Of a DNA stretch of 64,000 bases, positions 43,108-52,011 are shown piece after piece. Position 1 is the first letter of the stretch; the number at the start of each line of letters is the position of its first letter. The stretch spans positions 186,001 to 250,000 of the forward strand of contig NZ_JAJJOE010000004.1 of assembly GCF_020907405.1 (NCBI RefSeq). The letters run 5' to 3'. A model generated the notes under the pieces. It did not search any database. It was given only the letters and a program-made list of their open reading frames with translations, and had not been told where the DNA came from. This DNA is from Arthrobacter sp. zg-Y769. Its GTDB lineage: Bacteria; Actinomycetota; Actinomycetes; Actinomycetales; Micrococcaceae. A program made the translations under genes and the position numbers.

Positions 43108-44103
43108 TTACAGCCAGCCCATCGGGTCTTCGTAGTTCCCGTGGCGCAGCACCTCAAAGTGCAGGTGCGGTCCGGTGGAGGCGCCGGTGCTGCCGATTCC
43201 GCCGACCACGGCGCCGGCGTCCACCGGCTGACCCACACTCACATCGATGCTGTGGAGATGGTTGTAGGTGGTCTGCACGCCGTCCCCGTGGTCGACGACC
43301 ACGCGCAGCCCTCCGCCGCCGGTGGTATGCCAGCCGGCCTCGGTGACGGTCCCGCCAAGCATGGCCTTCACGGGAGTCCCGGTCACCGCGCCGAAATCCG
43401 TTCCGGTGTGGAATTCCAGGGCCCCCGGCGCCAGCGGATTGTTCCGGTAGCCGAACGGAGATGTGAGCACCATGTCATCCACCGGCGAAACAGGTTCCTG
43501 GACCGGTTCGGGGACCGGCTCCGGAGCGGGTTCGGCGGCAGTTTCAGCGGCAGCCGGTTCGGCATCCGGTGCCGGCCCGGATGCCGCGGGCTCCGGGGCG
43601 CCGCCGTCGTCCGCCGAGCCGCCGTCGGGCGCGTCTCCGCCCTGGGCGCCGGCCACCTCGCTGACCACCACCTGGCGTTCAATCTGCAGGTCCGGGTCGA
43701 CTGAGCCGGAGGTGCCGGTGATAAGCCCGCCGAGAGCGACGGCGGCGGCAACGGACAACGCGCCGCCCCGCCGGTTGGGGGTGTCGTGTTCTTCAATCCA
43801 GTTCCTGGTGGAGGCACCCAGCTCCCTGGTGCGGGAACCCAGGTCCCTGCCCGCCCTGCTGCCCAGCTCTGCAGCCCGGGCACGGAGTGTTCCGGCGTGC
43901 GTGCGCAGGTTCTCCGCGTGGACCCGCAGGCTTTCAGCGGAGGTGCGGAGATCAAGGGGTTTTCGGTCGGGTGCAGGCTCCCCCGAAGGGCGCCGTTCCA
44001 CCCGCGCCACCGTCCAGTCCCGGGCATTGGCGAGTGCGCGGAGCCAGGCCGGGGAATCGGGGGCTTTCTTTGAACGTGCGGAGTCTAAAAAGTGCTCGGT
44101 CAA
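43108..44103 (-). CDS. M23 family metallopeptidase (LytM domain)
   Basis: Predicted cell-wall endopeptidase of 331 residues. The C-terminal LytM domain (about 210-331) has the zinc/active-site motifs HTGTDFGA and HLHFEV with a HLHS segment (YNHLHSIDV), so the site looks intact. Before it come an N-terminal charged region with heptad-like RTHAGTLRARAAEL (coiled coil), one membrane helix near residue 120 (GGALSVAAAVALGGLITGT) and a Pro/Ala/Glu-rich spacer. It is thus a membrane-anchored enzyme reaching into the wall. The leader upstream is long and structured. Confidence 0.88.
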   Translation of the reverse strand: MTEHFLDSARSKKAPDSPAWLRALANARDWTVARVERRPSGEPAPDRKPLDLRTSAESLRVHAENLRTHAGTLRARAAELGSRAGRDLGSRTRELGASTRNWIEEHDTPNRRGGALSVAAAVALGGLITGTSGSVDPDLQIERQVVVSEVAGAQGGDAPDGGSADDGGAPEPAASGPAPDAEPAAAETAAEPAPEPVPEPVQEPVSPVDDMVLTSPFGYRNNPLAPGALEFHTGTDFGAVTGTPVKAMLGGTVTEAGWHTTGGGGLRVVVDHGDGVQTTYNHLHSIDVSVGQPVDAGAVVGGIGSTGASTGPHLHFEVLRHGNYEDPMGWL

Positions 44104-44394
44104 CAGTCACCTCAGTGTGCGTTGGTCAAGGACTCTTCTGTGATTGGCGGACATTCTGCCGTCCGCTGTGTTCCGGGCCCGGGCAGCCTTCACCGGGTCC
44201 CTCGGATATTACGAGCCGAAGGAATCGACCATGCCCGCGGAACACTTCCGGTCCGCCGAACAGCACTCCGGCCCGTTTTTAATTTTAAGAACCGGCAGGG
44301 CCGCCGTCCGCTCTTTGTGGCCAATCCCAACTCCCCCGGTGACCTGCGACCGGCACCCCTGTGTCCGCCGTCTCGAACTCCCGGCGGTCACCGG
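44104..44394 (-). other. Long structured leader region upstream of the M23 gene
   Basis: No gene is seen in these 290 bp. On the minus strand it could form an 8-bp long-range pair GTGTTCCG (from 44245) with CGGAACAC (to 44168), and a 6-bp hairpin GCGGAC/GTCCGC at 44147-44166. An AT-rich spot (TTTTTAATTTTAAG at 44276-44289) is a likely promoter area. It does not match the c-di-AMP or cobalamin riboswitch consensus that I know. Confidence 0.4.
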
Positions 44395-44417
44395 GGGTGC
44401 TGCGCAGAGCAGCACCC
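44395..44417 (-). terminator. Hairpin at the end of the iron-siderophore operon
   Basis: GGGTGCTGC and GCAGCACCC form a 9-bp stem around GCAGA, 11 nt past the last permease stop codon on the minus strand. No T tract follows. Confidence 0.5.
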
Positions 44418-44428
44418 GCTTACCCGGC

Positions 44429-45514
44429 TCAGAGCACGCCCTTCCGTGCCTCCCCGAACAACAGGTAACCCAGGTAGAGGCTACCCAGGGCCGCAGTGAA
44501 GATGCCCACGGGCAGGGCTGCACCAATGTCGATCTGCTGCACCGTGAAGTCGGACAGGGTCAGCACCAGTGCCCCCACCAGCGCCGGGGCAACAACCCCG
44601 GGCGAGGACACTCCGAGCAGGCGCAGGGCGATCTGCGGGGCAACCAGGGCCACGAAGGCCACGGGTCCGCAGACGCTGACAGCCACGGCTGCCATCACCA
44701 CGGCCAGGAGGATGGCAATCGTGCGGGTACGGGCCACCCGGACGCCGAGCGCCTCGGCCATGTCATCGCCGAGCGACACCACGTTCAGCTGCCGCTGCAG
44801 TGCCGCGGCAGCCGGCAGCACCAGTACCAGCGCGACGCCGAGCGTCGCCACATGGGACCAGGAGCGGGACGCCAGGGATCCGTTGAGGTAGAAGGCCAGC
44901 GTCTGCGCCTGCTGTTCACCCACGGTCGTCATGGCCAGCGAGGTCAATGCCGTCGCTACGGCGGATACGCCGATCCCGGCCACAATCAGCTTCCCCGGAC
45001 GCGCGAAGCCACGGCCCGTGCTGACCCAGACCAGGCCCACGGCGATGGCCCCGCCCAGGATCGCGGCGATCGGCACCGGTACGTAGCCCGGCCAAAGCGT
45101 GGTGGCGGCGGCGCCGGCAGCCGCTCCGCTGGTCAGTCCAACCACCTCGGGGCTTCCCAACGGGTTGCGGGTAACCGTCTGGAAAAGGGATCCGGCCACA
45201 CCGAAGGCAATACCCGCGCCCACGGCGGTCAGGAAGCGCGGGCCGCGCAGCCGCTCGAGCACAAAGGAAGCGCTTCCCTCCGGTGGTGACACGGCGAGGC
45301 CGAACAACTCGCGCCAGGTCAGCCCCAGGTCCCCGGCGGTCAACGTGAACGCTCCCACCAGGAGTACTGCAGCTGTCAGAAGAAGGGAAACCAGGACGCT
45401 GCGCCCGCGGTACCGGAAGCTCACGCGCTTTCCCACACGGAAGGTCCGGGACCCGGACGCGGTGCGGAGACGGGACGCGGTGCGGAGACCGGACGCGGTG
45501 CGGGGACCGCTCAT
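44429..45514 (-). CDS. FecCD-type siderophore ABC permease (pair 2, second subunit)
   Basis: Membrane permease of 361 residues with about ten helices. Family marks are the segment GSLFQTVTRNPLGSPEVVGLTSGAA, LGDDMAEALGVRVARTR and CGPVAFVALVAPQIALRLLG, the last being the loop that docks on the ATPase. The N-terminus carries three RTAS repeats encoded by an 18-bp tandem repeat. Overlaps the upstream permease gene by 4 nt. Partner: the permease at 45511. Confidence 0.92.
   Translation of the reverse strand: MSGPRTASGLRTASRLRTASGSRTFRVGKRVSFRYRGRSVLVSLLLTAAVLLVGAFTLTAGDLGLTWRELFGLAVSPPEGSASFVLERLRGPRFLTAVGAGIAFGVAGSLFQTVTRNPLGSPEVVGLTSGAAAGAAATTLWPGYVPVPIAAILGGAIAVGLVWVSTGRGFARPGKLIVAGIGVSAVATALTSLAMTTVGEQQAQTLAFYLNGSLASRSWSHVATLGVALVLVLPAAAALQRQLNVVSLGDDMAEALGVRVARTRTIAILLAVVMAAVAVSVCGPVAFVALVAPQIALRLLGVSSPGVVAPALVGALVLTLSDFTVQQIDIGAALPVGIFTAALGSLYLGYLLFGEARKGVL
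45457..45510 (-). repeat. 18-bp tandem repeat, three copies, at the permease N-terminus
   Basis: Three near-identical 18-bp units (45457-45474, 45475-45492, 45493-45510; core ACGCGGTGCGG) encode the repeated peptide RTASGL-RTASRL-RTASGS at the cytosolic N-terminus of the last permease. Confidence 0.85.
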
Positions 45515-46608
45515 GCCACTGCCCGCATCCGGCGCACGGCCAGGATCAGCAGCGGTGCACCCAGCAGGGCGGTGATAACGCCGGTCAGCATCTCCCCCGG
45601 CTGTGCGACGAGCCGACCGGCAACGTCTGCGAACAACAGCAGCGCAGGACCGACGACGGCGCTCAGGACCAGCAGCCAGCGGTGATCCGGGCCGGTGAAG
45701 CTCCGCACGATATGCGGCACGGCAAGGCCGACAAAGCCAATGGGTCCGACGGCGGCCGTCGCCGACGCGCAGAGTACTGCGGCGGCAAGTGCACCGGTGA
45801 TTTTGGTTGTCTGCGGCCGCAGGCCAAGCGAAGCTGCTGCCTCCTCCCCCAAGGCGAGGGCGTTCAGGGACCGGCTGGTGGCGAGGGCTGCAGCCAGCCC
45901 CACCAGGAAGAACGGAAGGACGTCATAGGCCTGCTCCATCGTCCTTCCACTGAGTGATCCCACGGCCCAGAACCGGTACATGGTGAACACATCGGGCCGG
46001 GTCAGGGCGATGGCCTGGATAAAGGACATCAGCACCGCGGAAATCACCGTGCCGGCCAGGACCAAACGCACGGGCGTCGAGCCGCGCCGCCCGGACGCCA
46101 GTACATACACCACCAGCACGGTGAGCAGGGCCCCCGGGAGGGCAACCCAGACATTCGCGCTGGTGGCACCAAGACCGAAAAAAGCCATCCCCGTAACCAT
46201 GGCAGCGGCGGCACCGGCGTTCACGCCCAGGATCCCGGGATCGGCCAGGGGGTTCCGGGTCAGGCCCTGCATAATCACGCCGGCCACGGCCAGGGCGGCG
46301 CCCGCGATCAGGCCAAGGACGGTCCGCGGCACCCGGCTGGCCACGACGTCGTCGGCGTAGGTGCTGCCCGTGCCGGTGATTTCGGTCCACAGGGACGCTG
46401 CGACCTCCGTGGGGCCCAGTTGATGGGCGCCGACGGCCAGGCTGGTGACGACGGCGAGGAGCAGCACACCCAGCCCGGCGGCCAGCAGCGCCGTCCCGCG
46501 CCCGGCGCCCAGCAGCGGACGCCGAAGAGCGGCCGGTGCATCCGCACCGGCCGCTCCCTGGTGGCCGGCTTCCGCCGGAACCAGGCCCGAACTAGTCGAC
46601 CTTGGCAA
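45511..46608 (-). CDS. FecCD-type siderophore ABC permease (pair 2, first subunit)
   Basis: Permease of 365 residues, ten helices, with GVIMQGLTRNPLADPGILGVNAGAA, LGEEAAASLGLRPQTTK and VGPIGFVGLAVPHIVRSFTG. The frame begins with TTG at 46608, 17 nt inside the end of the binding-protein gene; a somewhat later start is possible, since the first 30 residues are a cytosolic Ala/Gly-rich leader. Part of the iron operon. Confidence 0.9.
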   Translation of the reverse strand: MPRSTSSGLVPAEAGHQGAAGADAPAALRRPLLGAGRGTALLAAGLGVLLLAVVTSLAVGAHQLGPTEVAASLWTEITGTGSTYADDVVASRVPRTVLGLIAGAALAVAGVIMQGLTRNPLADPGILGVNAGAAAAMVTGMAFFGLGATSANVWVALPGALLTVLVVYVLASGRRGSTPVRLVLAGTVISAVLMSFIQAIALTRPDVFTMYRFWAVGSLSGRTMEQAYDVLPFFLVGLAAALATSRSLNALALGEEAAASLGLRPQTTKITGALAAAVLCASATAAVGPIGFVGLAVPHIVRSFTGPDHRWLLVLSAVVGPALLLFADVAGRLVAQPGEMLTGVITALLGAPLLILAVRRMRAVA

Positions 46609-47617
46609 CTGCTTCTTCGATCATCGGCTCAAACCGATCCAGTACCCACGGAACGCTGAGCGGCGTCAGGAAGCTGGACGCCATGCCGACCTGGCGGTCC
46701 AGGCTGCGCACCACGGAACCGCGTTCGACGGCCGGGATCTGCGCGAACAGCCGCTGCTCTTCGGTGCGCTGCTGTTCGGCTTCGTCGTTGTACCAGGTGA
46801 ACAGCACGTCGACGTCGTCCAGTTTGCCCGCGCTCTCCAGTCCCAGATCCGAGGTGAAGCTTCCCTCGCTCGAGGGGATGTCCTGGACCTCGGGAGCCAC
46901 GGTCATGCCCAGGGCGGTGAGGATGTCCACCCGCGCGTCGCCCTCGTTGTAGAGCACCAGGGAACCGGGTGCACCGCCGCCCCAGACGTAGGCGAAGGTC
47001 TTCCCGGCGAACTCGGGATGCTCCGCGGCGCTGTCCGCCAGGGCCTGTCCGATGCCGTCAACTGCGTCCTCGGCCGCATCGGGTTCGCCCAGGGCCTTGC
47101 CGATGAGCGAGATCTGGTCATCCCACTTGATGTTCCACGCCTGCTCGGGATAGGCCACGGTGGGGGCGAGGTCGTTGAGGATATCGAAGTCCTCCTGGGT
47201 GATGCCGGAGTTCGGGGCCAGGATCAGGTCCGGCTCCAGGGCAACAATGGCGTCAATGTCAATGTCGGTGCCTCCGGTGAAAGTAGCGGGGAAATCGTCT
47301 CCGCGCTCCTCGATGGCTTCGCTTACCCACGGGTAGTTGCCGTGCTCATCGTTGCCCCAGGTCACCTCTTCTACGCCCACCGGTGTGGTGCCCAGCGCGA
47401 CGGCGGTGTCCGCCGAGCCCCAGCCGATGGTGACCACGCGTTCGGGCTTCTTCTCGATGACGGCCTCGCCCAGGGCGGAGTCGATGGTCACCGGGAATTG
47501 CTCCGACGCCGTTTCACCCGATTCGGGTGCCGTGCTGTCTGCGGCATCGCTGCCGCAGCCGCTCAGTGCCAGCAGGACCGCCGGCACCGCCAGCAGGGCG
47601 ATCGGAGCTCTTTTCAT
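46592..47617 (-). CDS. Iron-siderophore ABC transporter substrate-binding lipoprotein
   Basis: FepB/FhuD-type binding protein of 341 residues. The signal ends in lipobox LALSGC with the lipidated Cys at residue 21. The mature part is a class III binding fold joined by a long helix: KKPERVVTIGWGSADTAVALG, then DIDAIVALEPDLILAPNSGI, then FAYVWGGGAPGSL. It binds a ferric siderophore outside the membrane and passes it to the permeases. ATG 47617 follows AGAGGAAAA. It is separated from the reductase gene by 69 nt that contain a hairpin (47638-47661). Confidence 0.93.
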   Translation of the reverse strand: MKRAPIALLAVPAVLLALSGCGSDAADSTAPESGETASEQFPVTIDSALGEAVIEKKPERVVTIGWGSADTAVALGTTPVGVEEVTWGNDEHGNYPWVSEAIEERGDDFPATFTGGTDIDIDAIVALEPDLILAPNSGITQEDFDILNDLAPTVAYPEQAWNIKWDDQISLIGKALGEPDAAEDAVDGIGQALADSAAEHPEFAGKTFAYVWGGGAPGSLVLYNEGDARVDILTALGMTVAPEVQDIPSSEGSFTSDLGLESAGKLDDVDVLFTWYNDEAEQQRTEEQRLFAQIPAVERGSVVRSLDRQVGMASSFLTPLSVPWVLDRFEPMIEEAVAKVD

Positions 47618-47686
47618 GGTTTTTCCTCTCAGAAGGACCGGCCCGCCATCTGGCGGACCGGTCATAACAAAATCTATTCGCCGGAG

Positions 47687-48793
47687 CTAGGACAGCTCGG
47701 CGCGGCCCTTGCGCCAGTAGCCCATAAAGGCCACCTGCTTGCGGTCGATCCCGACGTCGCGCACCAGGTAGCGGCGCAGGCCGCGCACCACGGCCGCCTC
47801 GCCGGCAATCCATGCGTAGAACGGAAGGGCACCTGACGGGGCGTTCGGGTTCCGCGAGGCTTCCACCACTGCCGGATCCAGCCGCTGCGGGGTTTCCCAC
47901 AGGATGGCCTCGTCCACGTTGACTTCCTCGGGTTCCCCAAGGGAGGGACTGGGACGGAACGGTGCGCCGTCGGCGGTCTCCACCGAGGCCCAGCCGGGAA
48001 GCGCCACGACCTGCCGCACCGCGGCGTCGAGCAGTTCGCCGTGCGGCCGGGAGCCGCGGGCCAGCCAGATCATCTGCACGCCGGAGCTGGTACGCACGTC
48101 CTGGCGGTCCCCGGTGGAAGGGATTTCCATCAGGGCGTGGCCGGTGACGTCTTCGGGCAGCGATTCCAGGATCGCGGTGATGGCGGGAACGGCGGTTTCG
48201 TCCCCGGCGAGCAGCACGTGCCGGGCCATGCCCGGACGCCATTCGATCCCTCCGTAGGATTCAGCGGTGACGCACTGGGCGGCGTTGGGGCCGATAATGC
48301 AGACCCGGTCCCCCGGCTCCGCGGAGGCGGCCCAGCTGGACGCCGGCCCTCCCTTGCCGTCCTCGTCGAAATGCATCACGAAATCGACGTCGATCTCCGG
48401 TTCCGGGCCGGAGCAGCGGGCTCCGCGGACGGTGTAGGTCCGCATGTAGCCGCGGGTCGCCGGATCCAGCTTCAGCCAGTCCTGGTACCAGCCGGCGCCG
48501 AGCGTGGAGAGGTCCGGCAACGGAAGGGAGGTGCCGGCGGCGTCGATGCAGGGCACAATCACCTTGATCCGCAGATCGTGGGTCTGTCCCTGGACGCCGA
48601 AGTCGGCGAGGCAGGGTCCGGCGAAGGTGACGCGCTGGAAGTTGGCACCCATCCGGACAATCCGTTTGACCTCAACGTCAAAGGACAGCACGGCACCGGC
48701 GCTGCGGCTCCGGCGCCCGGGACGGGCGGGGACGGCTGCTGCAGCTTCGGCGGACGCGGCCGTTGCCCCGTTGGCGGAACGGACGTGCGTCAT
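47687..48793 (-). CDS. Siderophore-interacting protein (flavin-dependent ferric reductase)
   Basis: Cytosolic NAD(P)H:ferric-siderophore reductase of 368 residues that frees iron by reduction. The FAD-binding motif RTYTVRGAR (about residue 119) lies in the N-terminal beta-barrel; HVLLAGDETAVPAITAILE is the nucleotide-binding start of the SIP C-terminal domain, and FYAWIAGEAAVVRGLRRYL with GYWRKG closes it. All are typical of the SIP/ViuB family. Its ATG overlaps the stop of the ATPase gene by 4 nt, tying reduction to import. Confidence 0.93.
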   Translation of the reverse strand: MTHVRSANGATAASAEAAAAVPARPGRRSRSAGAVLSFDVEVKRIVRMGANFQRVTFAGPCLADFGVQGQTHDLRIKVIVPCIDAAGTSLPLPDLSTLGAGWYQDWLKLDPATRGYMRTYTVRGARCSGPEPEIDVDFVMHFDEDGKGGPASSWAASAEPGDRVCIIGPNAAQCVTAESYGGIEWRPGMARHVLLAGDETAVPAITAILESLPEDVTGHALMEIPSTGDRQDVRTSSGVQMIWLARGSRPHGELLDAAVRQVVALPGWASVETADGAPFRPSPSLGEPEEVNVDEAILWETPQRLDPAVVEASRNPNAPSGALPFYAWIAGEAAVVRGLRRYLVRDVGIDRKQVAFMGYWRKGRAELS

Positions 48794-49713
48794 GATGCGG
48801 CCTCCATGGGCTCGTTGATGCCGGAGGAGCGCTGGCCGTCTCCCGGATTGGGCAGGTAGCCCCGTGGCTGTTCCGGTTCGGGCGCGGGTTCCGGTTCCGG
48901 TTCCGCTTCCGCTTCCGGCTCGGCGCTGTGGTGGCGTCCGAGCGGGACCACCATCGGCGTACCGGAGACCGGATCCGGGATGACGCGGCTCGCCAGCCCG
49001 AAGACGCTGCCCACGAGTTCCTCGGTCACGACGTCGGCCGGGGCGCCTTCCGCGGCGATCTTCCCGTCCTTCATGGCCACCAGGTGGTCCGCGTAGCGGG
49101 CAGCCAGGTTCAGGTCATGCAGCACGATGGCCACGGTGGTGCCCGACCGTCGGTTGAGGTCGGTGATCAGGTCCAGGACCTCGATCTGGTGGGTGACGTC
49201 CAGGAAGGTGGTGGGTTCATCCAGCAGCAGGATGTCCGTCTCCTGTGCCAGGGCCATGGCAATCCAGACCCGCTGGCGCTGGCCTCCGGAAAGCTCATCG
49301 ACGTTCCGGCCGGCCAGGTCCACCGTGTCCGTGGCGGCCAGCGCAGCGGCCACTGCGTCGTCGTCGGCGGCCGTCCACTGCCGGAACCAGCCCTGGTGCG
49401 GGTAGCGGCCACGGCCCACCAGGTCCGCCACGGTGATCCCCTCGGGTGCGGTGGGCGTCTGCGGCAGCAGCCCCAGCGTGCGGGCCACCTGCCGGCTGGG
49501 TACGGAGGAGATGTCTTTGCCGTTCAGGTAGACGGTGCCCCCGGAAGGCTTCAGCAGCCGGGCCAGTCCGCGCAGGAGGGTGGACTTTCCGCAGGCATTG
49601 GCGCCGACAATGATCGTGATTTTCCCGGCGGGCAGGGTGAGCGAGAGCGAGTCCACCACTTTGCGCTCGTCGTATCCGAGCTCCAGCTTTTCAGCGGAAA
49701 GCAGGTTCTCCAT
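48790..49713 (-). CDS. Siderophore ABC transporter ATPase (FepC type)
   Basis: ATPase of 307 residues: Walker A GANACGKST near residue 38, signature LSGGQRQRVWIAMALAQ, Walker B ILLLDEPTTFLD, switch His in VLHDLNLAARYADH. It is the only ATPase in the iron operon, which has four permease genes, so it may serve both pairs. The last 50 residues are an unusual Glu/Pro-rich tail (EAEPEPEPAPEPEQP), encoded by runs of a GGTTCC/GCTTCC hexamer. It starts 1 nt after the permease stop. Confidence 0.94.
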   Translation of the reverse strand: MENLLSAEKLELGYDERKVVDSLSLTLPAGKITIIVGANACGKSTLLRGLARLLKPSGGTVYLNGKDISSVPSRQVARTLGLLPQTPTAPEGITVADLVGRGRYPHQGWFRQWTAADDDAVAAALAATDTVDLAGRNVDELSGGQRQRVWIAMALAQETDILLLDEPTTFLDVTHQIEVLDLITDLNRRSGTTVAIVLHDLNLAARYADHLVAMKDGKIAAEGAPADVVTEELVGSVFGLASRVIPDPVSGTPMVVPLGRHHSAEPEAEAEPEPEPAPEPEQPRGYLPNPGDGQRSSGINEPMEAAS

Positions 49714-49714
49714 G

Positions 49715-50785
49715 TCAGCCTCCTTGGCCTACGCGGTTTGACGTGACCAGCAGCCACAAAAGAAAGGGTGCCCCGAGCGCACCGGTCACTACGCCCACGG
49801 GCAGGGTGACGTCGGGGATAAGGTTGGCGCCGACGAAATCCGCCGCCAGGACAATGCAGGCACCAACCAGGCCGGCAGTGAGCAGGGTGGCCTCCCCGTG
49901 CATCAGCCGGCGGGCGATGGGTCCGGAGAGGAACGCGATGAAGGCCACCGGGCCGGCGGCAGCGGTCGCGGCGGCGGCCAGGCCTACCGCCACGATGATC
50001 AGGGCCAGCCGGGCCGTTTCCACCCGGATGCCCAGGCCCGCGGCGGCGTCGTCGCCCAGTTCCAGTCCGCGCAGCGCCCGGGAGAGCACGGCAGCGGCGG
50101 GAAGCAGCACCAGCAGGAAGACGGCCAGGACGGCCGCACGGTCCCAGCTGCTGTTGTTCAGGGAACCGGTGAGCCACACGAGGGCTTCGGAGGCGGTGCG
50201 GATGTCCGTCCGGGTCAGCAGGAAGTTAACCAGTGCCTGCATTACTGCGGCAAAGCCGATGCCCACCAGCACCAGCCGGTATCCGGCCACGCCGCCGCGG
50301 CGGGAAAGCAGGTAGATGGCCAGCGCCACCAGCAGGGCGCCGATCAGGGCGACGACGGACACGGTGGTTCCGGCGGCGCCGAACAGCACGATGGCACACA
50401 CCGCGCTGGCGCTGGCGCCGTAGCTGATGCCGATGATGTCCGGGCTGGCCAGGGGATTGCGCAGCAGCGTCTGGAACACGGCGCCGGCAATCCCGAAGCC
50501 CACCCCGATCAGGGTGCCGATGACGGCGCGGGGAAGCTTGCTCTCCATCAGGATGTAGCTGGCGCCGGGAATCCGTTCGCCGAAGAGGATCCGGAAGAAA
50601 TCCGGAACGGTGAAGGTATAGGTCCCCAGCAACACGTACACCGCAAACAGCACCAGCACCGCGGCGGCCAGCAGCGCCGGCACCAGGACGCGGCGTCGTC
50701 GTCCCTGCTTCCGGGCGGCGCGGACGGCGTCTGCTGCTCCGGCGGGGGCGGCGCGGGGACCGCGGGTCTCGACCGCGGCGTTCAC
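49715..50785 (-). CDS. FecCD-type siderophore ABC permease (pair 1, second subunit)
   Basis: Permease of 356 residues with ten helices; marks are GAVFQTLLRNPLASPDIIGISYGA, LGDDAAAGLGIRVETAR and AGPVAFIAFLSGPIARRLM. The start is GTG at 50785, overlapping the stop of the upstream permease gene (GTGA); the frame is open further upstream but that part has no family likeness. Cytosolic basic leader of about 35 residues (KQGRRRRV). Confidence 0.92.
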   Translation of the reverse strand: MNAAVETRGPRAAPAGAADAVRAARKQGRRRRVLVPALLAAAVLVLFAVYVLLGTYTFTVPDFFRILFGERIPGASYILMESKLPRAVIGTLIGVGFGIAGAVFQTLLRNPLASPDIIGISYGASASAVCAIVLFGAAGTTVSVVALIGALLVALAIYLLSRRGGVAGYRLVLVGIGFAAVMQALVNFLLTRTDIRTASEALVWLTGSLNNSSWDRAAVLAVFLLVLLPAAAVLSRALRGLELGDDAAAGLGIRVETARLALIIVAVGLAAAATAAAGPVAFIAFLSGPIARRLMHGEATLLTAGLVGACIVLAADFVGANLIPDVTLPVGVVTGALGAPFLLWLLVTSNRVGQGG

Positions 50786-51933
50786 AGCTCGGCCAGCTTC
50801 CGCCGCCGCACGAGCCAAATGAAGACGGGAGCACCGATCACGGCTGTGGTGACACCCACGGGGATCTCCCCCGGCGGCAGCAGGACACGCCCCACAACAT
50901 CCGCGGTGACCAGCAGTGCCGGGGCGAGGAACAGGGAGAAGGGCAGGATCCAGCGGTAATCCGGGCCGGTAAAACTGCGCACCACGTGCGGGATGACCAG
51001 GCCGATGAAGGCGATGGGTCCGGCGGCCGCGGTGGCGGCCCCGCACAGCAGCACCACGCCCAGCGCAGTGATCCCCCGGCTGAGCCCAACATGCTGGCCG
51101 AGGCCGCGGGCAACGTCGTCGCCCAGGCTCAGGCCGTTCAGGGCGCGGCCGGCGAAGACGCAGATCAGGGCACCGGCAGCCACGAACGGCAGCACCGCCG
51201 CAATGGTGTCCCAGTCGCGTCCGGACACGCTGCCCACCCGCCAGAACCGGAAGGTATCCAGGGTCTGCTGGCTGGAGACCAGCACGGCGCTGAGCAGGGA
51301 CATCAGCCCGGCACTCAGCGCGGCGCCGGCCAGGGCCAGCTTGACGGGCGTGGCACCTTCCCGGCCGAGGCTCGCCACCAGATAAACGACGACGGCGGCC
51401 AGCGCAGCGCCCACCAGCGAGAACCAGACGTAGCCGCTAAGGTTGGTGACGCCGAAAATGTAGATGCCCAGGACCACGGCGAACGCGGCCCCGGCGTTGA
51501 CGCCCAGGATGCCGGGATCCGCCAGCGGGTTCCGGGCCACACCCTGCATGGCCGCTCCGGCCAGCCCGAGGGCGGCACCGGCGACCAGGCCCAGGACCGT
51601 GCGGGGAATGCGGGACTGGACAACTGCGTGGTCCCCGTTGGCCGGATCGAAGGCGGTGAAGGCGTCCCAGATAACACCGGGCGCTACCGGCCGCGCACCG
51701 ACGGCGACGGACGCTGCACAGGCTACGGCCAGGACCGCAATGGTCAGGAGGAGAAGTCCGGCACGCCGTCCGGGGCCGTGCTTTCCGGCGGTGCCGGGTC
51801 CGGAACCCGGCAGCGCGGAGCCGCTGCTCGCGGGGCCGATGCCGGCGTTGGGTGCTGCCGCCTCGGTGGAGGCCGGGGCCGCGCGGGAGCCTGCCTGTCG
51901 GAGAACGCCTGACGGGCGTGCGGCAACACTCAC
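50782..51933 (-). CDS. FecCD-type siderophore ABC permease (pair 1, first subunit)
   Basis: First gene of the iron operon, 383 residues, ten helices after a long Ala/Gly/Pro-rich cytosolic leader of about 55 residues. Marks are GAAMQGVARNPLADPGILGVNAGAA, LGDDVARGLGQHVGLSR and AGPIAFIGLVIPHVVRSFTG. The start is GTG 51933 because AGGGAGGT lies 7 nt upstream; a TTG seven codons earlier is less likely. An IdeR/DtxR-type iron box lies 33 nt upstream, so the operon should be switched on by iron shortage. Confidence 0.92.
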   Translation of the reverse strand: MSVAARPSGVLRQAGSRAAPASTEAAAPNAGIGPASSGSALPGSGPGTAGKHGPGRRAGLLLLTIAVLAVACAASVAVGARPVAPGVIWDAFTAFDPANGDHAVVQSRIPRTVLGLVAGAALGLAGAAMQGVARNPLADPGILGVNAGAAFAVVLGIYIFGVTNLSGYVWFSLVGAALAAVVVYLVASLGREGATPVKLALAGAALSAGLMSLLSAVLVSSQQTLDTFRFWRVGSVSGRDWDTIAAVLPFVAAGALICVFAGRALNGLSLGDDVARGLGQHVGLSRGITALGVVLLCGAATAAAGPIAFIGLVIPHVVRSFTGPDYRWILPFSLFLAPALLVTADVVGRVLLPPGEIPVGVTTAVIGAPVFIWLVRRRKLAEL

Positions 51934-51965
51934 GTAGGCACCTCCCTTGGGCAACTGGCAATTTC

Positions 51966-51984
51966 TTAAGTAAGGCTAGCCTAT
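51966..51984 (-). promoter_or_regulatory. IdeR/DtxR iron box of the siderophore operon
   Basis: TTAAGTAAGGCTAGCCTAT matches 15 of 19 positions of the IdeR/DtxR consensus TTAGGTTAGGCTAACCTAA and is centred about 42 nt upstream of the first permease start, as expected for an iron-dependent repressor site. Confidence 0.8.
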
Positions 51985-52011
51985 GGTCCGTGCCTTTAAG
52001 AAACGTTTATG

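Noticed and set aside
44104-44394. c-di-AMP (ydaO) or cobalamin riboswitch upstream of the M23 gene
   Set aside because: The GTCAGCTAACC core and the B12-box are absent on the minus strand; only generic stems are seen.
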